Below the pieces are notes generated by a model that was not told the origin of the DNA, did no database searches, and saw only the letters and a program-made list of their open reading frames with translations. Shown here piece after piece: positions 58,408 to 64,000 of a stretch of DNA of 64,000 bases; within the stretch, counting starts at the first letter, position 1, and the number at the start of each line of letters is the position of its first letter. The stretch is from Oscillospiraceae bacterium. Its GTDB lineage: Bacteria > Bacillota > Clostridia > Oscillospirales > Oscillospiraceae. The translations under genes were made by a program, and so were the position numbers. The stretch covers positions 16,917 through 80,916 of the forward strand of contig JAFTYM010000018.1 of the NCBI GenBank assembly GCA_017461585.1, given 5' to 3'.

Positions 58408-59616
58408 TTATTCAAAGAACTTTGCATGGATGGCTGCAACTGCACGGTCTGCATCTGCTTCGTTAACAAGGACCGAGACCTTGATCTCACTTGTGGAGAT
58501 CATGATGATGTTGATCTTCGCATTATAAAGCCCCTCAAATACTGCTGCGGCAACACCGTGATTTGACATCATACCTGCGCCGACAACGCTTACCTTTGCA
58601 ACCTCTTCTGTTACATTAAGCTTTTCATAGCCGATGGAAGCCTTGTTTGCAACAAGTACCTGTTCTGCCTTTTCTCTGTCAGAAGAAGCAACAGTAAAGC
58701 TGATATCCTGTGTATGACCACGGCCTACAGACTGAAGAATGATATCAATGTTTATCTTCTCCATAGCAAGTCTTCTGAATATTTTAAATGCAACACCGGG
58801 CTCATCCTTAACACCCATAAGTGCAAAGCTGACTACATTTGTATCCTTTGCCACACCGCTGATAAATCTCTGCTCCACGGAACTCATTACCTCCCTAACT
58901 CTTGTGCCGGGCTTTCTTACAAAGCTCGACAGGACTTCCATTTCAACACCGTATTTTTTTGCCAGTTCTACGCTTCTGTTATGCAATACCTGAGCACCCA
59001 TGGAGGCAAGCTCCAGCATTTCATCGTAGGTTATCTCGTTCAGCTTAAGTGCACCTGGTATCTTTCTCGGGTCTGCTGTGTAAATACCTTCAACATCAGT
59101 ATATATCTGACAAACATCAGCATTCATCGCAACAGCGATCGCTACGGCCGAAGTGTCGCTGCCGCCTCTGCCAAGGGTCGTAATATCATCGTATTTGTTT
59201 ACACCCTGAAAGCCTGCAACAAGAACAATTCTTCTTTTGCCTATTTCATTACGGATACGCTCTGTAGATATCTTTTTGATTCTTGCATTGCTGTAATCCG
59301 AGTTGGTCTTCATTTCGATCTGCCAGCCAGTAAGTGAAATTACGGGAAGTCCCATCTTTTCAAGACACATAGCCATAAGTGCTATTGATATCTGTTCACC
59401 TGTTGACATCAGCATATCCATCTCTCTTTTAGATGGATTGGGGTTTATCTCTTTTGCCTTTTCTATAAGGTCATCGGTTGTGTCGCCCTGTGCAGACAGT
59501 ACAACGATAACATCATTGCCCTCTGCGTATGTATCGGCAATTATGCCTGCAACACGTCTGACTCTTTCGGCATCCGCAACTGAGCTTCCGCCGAATTTCT
59601 GTACTATAAGTGCCAT
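58408..59616 (-). CDS. lysC: Aspartate kinase
   Basis: First step of the aspartate pathway (lysine, threonine, methionine). 402 residues: kinase motif VQKFGGSSVAD, GFQGV, LGRGGSDTSAVAIAVAMNADVCQIYTDVEGIYTADPR, then two ACT regulatory domains (SVEQRFISGVAKDTNVVSF and VAKVSVVGAGMMSNHGVAAAVFEGL). A lysine- or threonine-inhibited monofunctional enzyme; which effector is used is unclear. It follows hom by 40 bases. Confidence 0.95.
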   Translation of the reverse strand: MALIVQKFGGSSVADAERVRRVAGIIADTYAEGNDVIVVLSAQGDTTDDLIEKAKEINPNPSKREMDMLMSTGEQISIALMAMCLEKMGLPVISLTGWQIEMKTNSDYSNARIKKISTERIRNEIGKRRIVLVAGFQGVNKYDDITTLGRGGSDTSAVAIAVAMNADVCQIYTDVEGIYTADPRKIPGALKLNEITYDEMLELASMGAQVLHNRSVELAKKYGVEMEVLSSFVRKPGTRVREVMSSVEQRFISGVAKDTNVVSFALMGVKDEPGVAFKIFRRLAMEKINIDIILQSVGRGHTQDISFTVASSDREKAEQVLVANKASIGYEKLNVTEEVAKVSVVGAGMMSNHGVAAAVFEGLYNAKINIIMISTSEIKVSVLVNEADADRAVAAIHAKFFE

Positions 59617-59656
59617 AACTTTTCCTCCGTGTCTATGTCGATGCTTTTTCTAAGCA

Positions 59657-60826
59657 TTATCCGATCATTCTGTAAGCTGAAACAACTTCCGCACCTGAGA
59701 GAACTGTCTGCAGTTCCTTCTCGGACATTTCGGCTGTTACGTATGCCGATACGCCGTCTGCAGTTCCTGCAAGTTCAGCTTCCAGCTCTCCGCGGACGCG
59801 GACAAACCATTTTGTCTTAAGCTCTGCAGGATCTCCCGATACATCAGATGGAGCAGACCACTCAAAGCACTCTCCTGCGCGAACATTCGTTGCAATCGCA
59901 GTAACATCTGCAACAACTGCACTTGCTGTGGGCATCTTGCCGGCTCCTGCACCGTAGAACATTGTCTCACCGACGATATTTCCTTTAACAACGATGCCGT
60001 TCATAACTCCGTTTACACCGGAAACGAGCTCATTACGGCTTACAAGATGAGGTGCAACGTAGGAATATGCCTTACCGCCTTCAAATACACATCTGCCCAA
60101 AAGCTTGATAGTATATCCAAGCTGTGCTGCGTACTCAACATCCTCAAGAGCTACACCGCTGATACCCTTTGCAGGAACCTTATCCTGAGTGATATGGGTG
60201 CCTGTTACAAGAGAAGTGAGGATGCAGGCTTTTCTGCAGGCGTCATGACCTTCAACGTCAGCCGTCGGGTCTGCCTCGCTGTAGCCAAGTGCCTGTGCAG
60301 TTGCAAGAGCTTCTGCGAAAGACACACCGTTCTGGAACATCTGTGTGAGGATATAGTTAGTAGTACCGTTTAAGATACCATAGATTTCTTTGATAACGTC
60401 ACCGTTTAAGCATGTCTTTAAAGGACGCAGCAGAGGAACGCCGCCGCCTACACTTGCCTCAAACAGATAGCTTACGCCGTTTTCCTTTGCAAGAGCCATA
60501 AGCTCATATCCGTATGTTGCGACAAGCTCCTTGTTGGATGTTACAACGCTCTTGCCTGCTTTAAGGCTGCGCTTTGTAAAGTCATACGCAACACCGATGC
60601 CGCCGATAGTCTCTACAACTATAGAAACCTCAGGGTCATTTTCAACAACGGAGAAATCCTTCGTTACAAGAGCAGCATAGGGACTGTCGGGAAAATCGCG
60701 CACGTCCACTATGTACTTTACGGTGATGCCGCCGGTTCGCTGAGTAATTACATCTGCATTAATGTCGATGGTTTCAACCACACCCGAACCAACTGTTCCA
60801 AAACCGAGGACGGCTATTTTTTTCAT
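59657..60826 (-). CDS. hom: Homoserine dehydrogenase
   Basis: Reduces aspartate semialdehyde to homoserine. 389 residues from the ATG with AAGGAG 8 bases upstream. NAD(P) motif GFGTVGSGV (8-16), VVTSNKELVATYG (catalytic Lys region), GGGVPLLRPLK, ILNGTTNYILTQM, and GYSEADPTADVEGHDACRK. The C-terminal part is a short, degenerate ACT-like segment (KWFVRVRGELEAELAG), smaller than in the usual 430-residue form. It heads the hom-lysC-DUF2284 operon, and no lysine or threonine leader was recognised upstream. Confidence 0.94.
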   Translation of the reverse strand: MKKIAVLGFGTVGSGVVETIDINADVITQRTGGITVKYIVDVRDFPDSPYAALVTKDFSVVENDPEVSIVVETIGGIGVAYDFTKRSLKAGKSVVTSNKELVATYGYELMALAKENGVSYLFEASVGGGVPLLRPLKTCLNGDVIKEIYGILNGTTNYILTQMFQNGVSFAEALATAQALGYSEADPTADVEGHDACRKACILTSLVTGTHITQDKVPAKGISGVALEDVEYAAQLGYTIKLLGRCVFEGGKAYSYVAPHLVSRNELVSGVNGVMNGIVVKGNIVGETMFYGAGAGKMPTASAVVADVTAIATNVRAGECFEWSAPSDVSGDPAELKTKWFVRVRGELEAELAGTADGVSAYVTAEMSEKELQTVLSGAEVVSAYRMIG

Positions 60827-60880
60827 TCCCAACACTCCTTATAAATTACTAAAATCAGGACAATATAACAGTATGAATTT

Positions 60881-60908
60881 ATATTATCACAGCATTTTTC
60901 AAAGTCAA
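60881..60908 (-). promoter_or_regulatory. Promoter of hom
   Basis: TTGACT (60908-60903), 16-base spacer, TAATAT (60886-60881) on the minus strand. Confidence 0.6.
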
Positions 60909-60984
60909 TTGTTAATTATCTAAAGATTTAACTCGTAAAAGTGAGTTTTAATGGTCGTAATACATGAGAAAGGCATAAAACAAT

Positions 60985-61338
60985 ATGAATTTTCCCATAA
61001 AATGTGCAATCATCGGCGCTGCCGCAGGTATTGTAAACGGCATATTCGGTGCAGGAGGCGGCATGATACTTGTGCCGCTTTTATCCAAATGGGCTGGGCT
61101 TGACTACAAATCAGCTTTGGCTACATCTGTTGCCGTGATACTCCCCGTCTCTGTGTCGTCTGCGCTGGTTTATATTTTCGGTCACGGTTTTGATTTCTTG
61201 TCCGCTGTCCCTTACGCTTTAGGCGGCCTGCTGGGCGGCTTTATCGGCGGCAGAGTATTCAAAAAAGTATCCGTCAAATGGATGCGCCGGATATTTGCAT
61301 TATTCGTGATCTACGGAGGAGTGAAAAACCTATTATAA
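60985..61338 (+). CDS. TSUP (TauE/SafE) transporter, N-terminal half
   Basis: 117 residues with about four membrane helices: CAIIGAAAGIVNGIFGAGGGMILVPLL is the N-terminal TSUP repeat, ending ALFVIYGGVKNLL and stop. Ordinary TauE/SafE transporters of about 250 residues have two such repeats. Here the second repeat is in another frame immediately downstream. Half-size adjacent TSUP genes are common in Clostridia, so this may be a real two-subunit form. Substrate (sulfite, sulfonate or other anion) unknown. Confidence 0.82.
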   Translation: MNFPIKCAIIGAAAGIVNGIFGAGGGMILVPLLSKWAGLDYKSALATSVAVILPVSVSSALVYIFGHGFDFLSAVPYALGGLLGGFIGGRVFKKVSVKWMRRIFALFVIYGGVKNLL

Positions 61339-61685
61339 GCTTCATTGCATCCCTGATAACAGGCATTCTCTCAGGCTGGGGCATCGGCGGCGGTACGCTG
61401 CTCATTGTATTCATGACAGCAATACAGGGTTTATCACACAGCGACGCAAGAGGTGTAAACCTTATATACTTCCTCCCCACTTCGTCAGCAGCACTTTATT
61501 CACACATAAAAAACAGGCTCATAGATAAAAAGGCATTTATAATTGCCGGCATCTGCGGTATTCTGAGCGCGCTTATAACATCGGCATTTTCATCACATAT
61601 AAACTCGAAAGTCTTAAAAGTTATGTTTGGAATATTTTTAATATATATCGGCGTCCGTGAGTTTTTACGAAAAGATAATAACTGA
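61278..61685 (+). CDS. TSUP (TauE/SafE) transporter, C-terminal half (start uncertain)
   Basis: Conserved part SFIASLITGILSGWGIGGGTLLIVFMTAIQGLSHSDARGVNLIYFLPTSSAALYSHIKNRL, the second TSUP repeat, with about four helices. The only ATG in frame is 61278, inside the first gene, without a binding site, and it would add an unlikely charged N-terminus. GGAGGAG (61315-61321) lies at the junction, but no ATG, GTG or TTG follows it in this frame; only ATT at 61332 is at fitting distance. So the start is either non-standard or a base has been lost. Confidence 0.7.
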   Translation: MDAPDICIIRDLRRSEKPIISFIASLITGILSGWGIGGGTLLIVFMTAIQGLSHSDARGVNLIYFLPTSSAALYSHIKNRLIDKKAFIIAGICGILSALITSAFSSHINSKVLKVMFGIFLIYIGVREFLRKDNN

Positions 61686-61776
61686 CAACTCAGATATACT
61701 CCGAATATATTATTGCGCCCAAGCAATTCAGATGGTATCATTGTTCCATAAATAAAAATATGGAAGGAGCAATATC

Positions 61777-63735
61777 ATGAGCGCACATAAGTATCCCCAT
61801 CTGTTCGAACCCATAATCGTAGCAAATACTGTTTTCCGCAACAGGATCTTTGCCAGCCCTACAGGCTCTTCATATGTTGACATACAGGAGCTGCCCATGC
61901 CCGAGATCGCCGCTTATTACGAGCGCAAGGCTATCGGCGGTGCGGCATCTGTTGCCATGGGTGAGCGCGCAGTTGACAACAAGCGCGGTCTTAACTACGG
62001 CGGCAATCCCATCCCTGTAGGCGATCATCGCGGCACGTCTTTCTTCAGATACGTCACAAACGCTATTTCCCGCCACGGCGCCATTGCATCTATCGAGCTT
62101 CAGCACGGCGGCTGCTATGCAAAGCGCGGAGCTGACATGGGCAACCAAATCTACGGTCCTGTTGAAGGCTGGTATGACGGTGTTCATGTTCTCCCCATGA
62201 CAGAGGAGATATTAGCTGAGACTATCGACAGCTATGTCGAGGCTGCCCAGTGGGCAAAATCTGCAGGTTTCGGCATGGTAACAATCCATGGCGGTCACGG
62301 TTGGCTGCTCACTCAGTTTATGTCCTCCAAGTTCAACACGCGTACAGACCGCTGGGGCGGCAGCGTTGAAAACCGCGTCAGACTCCCCAGAGAAGTATGT
62401 AAGGCCATCAAAAAAGCCTGTGGTCCCAACTTTGTAGTTGAAATGCGTATCAGCGGCTCCGAGGGCTTTGAGGGCGGCTATGACATCGACGAAGGCGTTG
62501 AGCTGGCAAAGGCACTTGACGGCTATCCCGACATCATCCACGTTTCCGCAGGACACGGATATCTCGATGAGGTGTTTACCGTAACTCATCCTCCCATGTT
62601 CGCAGAGCATGGTGTAAATGTACGCTATGCTGCTGCGATAAAGCCTCACATCAAGCAGTCCAAGGTCTCCACCGTCGGTGCTCTGTCTGACCCTGAGCTT
62701 ATGGAAGAGATCATTGCCTCCGGCAAGGCTGACATCGTCAACATGGCACGCGGTCTTATCGCAGACCCCGACCTGCCCAACAAGGCACGCACAGGCAACA
62801 CACACGAGGTAAACAAGTGTCTCAGATGCTTCCATTGCTTCTCCAATCTTATGAATTTCGGTCAGTACAGCTGTGCTATCAATCCCGAGATCGGTCGTGA
62901 GGAAGAATACTCCACAGAGCCTCGCAAAGCTGAGAAGAAGAAGGATATTCTCGTTCTCGGCGGCGGTATCGGCGGTATGCAGGCAGCCATCACAGCTGCA
63001 AAGCGAGGTCACAGCGTAACTCTTTATGAAAAGACCGACCGTCTTGGCGGCGTACTCCTCTGCGAAGAGAAAGTACCCTTCAAGAAAAACCTCCACGACT
63101 ACATACAGCAGCAGATCAGACGGCTTAATGAGTCGGGGGCAAAGATTGTTATGAATACAGAGCTCACGCCTGAAGAGGCAGAGGCTCTTAAGCCCGACGT
63201 TATCATCGCAGCTATCGGTGCAAAATCTGTCGTCCCCAACATCCCAGGCATTGACGGAAAGAACGTTATGGGTTCTGAAGAGGCTTACGTAAATCCCGAG
63301 AAGGTCGGCGAGAAGGTCGCCATCCTCGGCGGAGGTCTTGTTGGCTCTGAGCTGGGTATTTACCTTGCAGGTCTCGGCAAGAAGGTTGAGATCATCGAGA
63401 TGGCTGATAAGCTCAACTGCGGCGACAACTTCATTCAGGGCATGTCCATCGATGTCGAGATAAAGAAGCTGGGCATCGGCGTAAACACAGGCTGCAAGGC
63501 AAAATCCATCGACGAGACAGGCGTTGTCTGTGAAAAAGCAGAGGGCGAAGTCAAAATCGATGCTGATACTGTAATCTACGCCGTCGGCATGAAGGGCAAG
63601 CAGAAAGAGGCAAAGGCGTTTGCTCTGTCCGCTCCTATCTTCTACCAAATCGGCGACTGCCTGTTCCCCAAGAACATTTACGAGGCAAACAGACTTGGCT
63701 ACAATGCCGCAATGGATATCGGTCAGTACTGGTAA
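61777..63735 (+). CDS. Old-yellow-enzyme family NADH:flavin oxidoreductase with FAD/NAD domain (2,4-dienoyl-CoA reductase/BaiCD type)
   Basis: 652 residues in three parts: an FMN TIM barrel (LFEPIIVANTVFRNRIFASPTG; FGMVTIHGGHGWLLTQFMS; NRVRLPREVCKAI; DIVNMARGLIADPDLPNK), a Cys cluster CLRCFHCFSNLMNFGQYSCAINP for [4Fe-4S], then FAD (ILVLGGGIGGMQAAI) and NAD (VAILGGGLVGSELGIYLAG) binding domains. The layout is that of 2,4-dienoyl-CoA reductase, trimethylamine dehydrogenase and the gut BaiCD/BaiH and enoate reductases. It reduces C=C bonds of an unknown substrate. AAGGAGC precedes the ATG; copy 2 of the repeat lies just after. Confidence 0.88.
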   Translation: MSAHKYPHLFEPIIVANTVFRNRIFASPTGSSYVDIQELPMPEIAAYYERKAIGGAASVAMGERAVDNKRGLNYGGNPIPVGDHRGTSFFRYVTNAISRHGAIASIELQHGGCYAKRGADMGNQIYGPVEGWYDGVHVLPMTEEILAETIDSYVEAAQWAKSAGFGMVTIHGGHGWLLTQFMSSKFNTRTDRWGGSVENRVRLPREVCKAIKKACGPNFVVEMRISGSEGFEGGYDIDEGVELAKALDGYPDIIHVSAGHGYLDEVFTVTHPPMFAEHGVNVRYAAAIKPHIKQSKVSTVGALSDPELMEEIIASGKADIVNMARGLIADPDLPNKARTGNTHEVNKCLRCFHCFSNLMNFGQYSCAINPEIGREEEYSTEPRKAEKKKDILVLGGGIGGMQAAITAAKRGHSVTLYEKTDRLGGVLLCEEKVPFKKNLHDYIQQQIRRLNESGAKIVMNTELTPEEAEALKPDVIIAAIGAKSVVPNIPGIDGKNVMGSEEAYVNPEKVGEKVAILGGGLVGSELGIYLAGLGKKVEIIEMADKLNCGDNFIQGMSIDVEIKKLGIGVNTGCKAKSIDETGVVCEKAEGEVKIDADTVIYAVGMKGKQKEAKAFALSAPIFYQIGDCLFPKNIYEANRLGYNAAMDIGQYW

Positions 63736-63755
63736 ACACAAATATCCCCCGAACA

Positions 63756-64000
63756 AAAGGGTGTACCCGATAAGAAAACATAAGCTTAAAAAGAAATCCT
63801 TTGCCCGTAAACATCGTTATCAAAGCTCGTAAGACACAAAGTATTACATCGCTTTTCTTCCTCGTTTACGAACAAAATCTATCTTTTTAAGTGCTTGCAG
63901 TTTTGCCACAAACTATTCGAGATAGAATCAATTTATAAAAATCCGCCAATACTGGTATGTATTGGCGGATTTTTTAAGTTGCATTATAGCCGAATAGATA
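63756..64000. repeat. MITE-like repeat, copy 2 (cut by the window end)
   Basis: Begins AAAGGGTGTACCCGATAAG and matches copy 1 (52149-52390) over 242 bases without gaps, 12 differences by my count, including the internal terminator hairpin ATCCGCCAATAC...GTATTGGCGGAT. The outer AAGGTGCACATCCT of copy 1 is absent at this left end, so the core repeat starts at GGGTGTACCC. Its right end lies outside the window. Confidence 0.8.

Noticed and set aside
60827-60985. Lysine riboswitch or T-box before hom-lysC
   Set aside because: The region is only about 160 bases, with a promoter 55 bases before the start; neither motif is present.
1-64000. tRNA, rRNA, CRISPR or prophage
   Set aside because: I looked for T-loop GGTTCGAATCC-type ends, regularly spaced repeats and phage structural genes and saw none.

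Overview
The window looks like a chromosomal segment of a strictly anaerobic, low-to-mid-GC Gram-positive bacterium of class Clostridia, most like a gut Oscillospiraceae/Ruminococcaceae relative. The evidence is: an hprK-murB-rapZ-yvcK-whiA string, a 6S RNA candidate of Firmicutes type, strong GGAGG ribosome binding sites with several TTG/GTG starts, promoters of sigma-A type almost all with a 17-base spacer, a tetrahydrofolate riboswitch, a BofC-like protein, a TM-anchored foldase, and pyrophosphate-linked energy enzymes. No rRNA, tRNA, CRISPR array, prophage or transposase gene was seen.

Layout. 1-6.4 kb: a cut nucleotidyltransferase gene with prmA, a MATE exporter, glmM with a left-handed beta-helix acyltransferase-like gene, a 330-bp inverted-repeat element, and a RodA/FtsW polymerase. 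6.6-12.7 kb: tsaE-tsaB-upp, then divergent pfp (PPi-dependent phosphofructokinase) and fba, then an ABC-F protein. 12.8-18.5 kb: a lipoprotein, rpmB, and the hprK-murB-rapZ-yvcK-whiA operon. 18.5-24 kb: an AEC transporter, folT-folC behind a THF riboswitch, and the membrane pyrophosphatase hppA. 24-32 kb: a GNAT protein, an anchored Ig-like surface protein, and a three-gene molybdenum hydroxylase module. 32-40.4 kb: an M24 peptidase, a DUF1643 protein, a metal exporter, an orphan solute-binding lipoprotein, an atypical sirtuin, and a TetR/LOG/MFS operon. 40.5-47 kb: mnmG, rpsO, pnp (frame broken), an M16 protease and tadA. 47-55 kb: small regulators, a phosphoribosyltransferase, a 5'-nucleotidase, two URO-D-family genes, a MITE-like repeat, and a class A PBP. 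55-64 kb: a BofC-like protein, a foldase with a large structured leader, a 6S RNA candidate, DUF1292, DUF2284, lysC, hom, a split TSUP transporter, an OYE-family flavoenzyme, and a second copy of the MITE-like repeat.

How the genes fit together. Cell-wall precursor supply and control (glmM, murB, yvcK, rapZ, rodA, PBP) is the dominant housekeeping theme. PPi energetics are suggested by a phosphofructokinase with the PPi-type residues and a potassium-dependent-type membrane pyrophosphatase. The most interesting non-coding material is a leader RNA of about 300 nt with a 19-bp long-range stem before the foldase gene, a pnp leader whose 3' strand can pair with either its 5' partner or the ribosome binding site, a THF riboswitch followed by a perfect anti-SD, and a repeat family carrying its own terminator hairpin. 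The most interesting coding material is the Mo-hydroxylase module, the sirtuin with Gln at the catalytic His position, the pnp frameshift and the split TSUP pair. All positions and pairings were read by eye; no database search was run.
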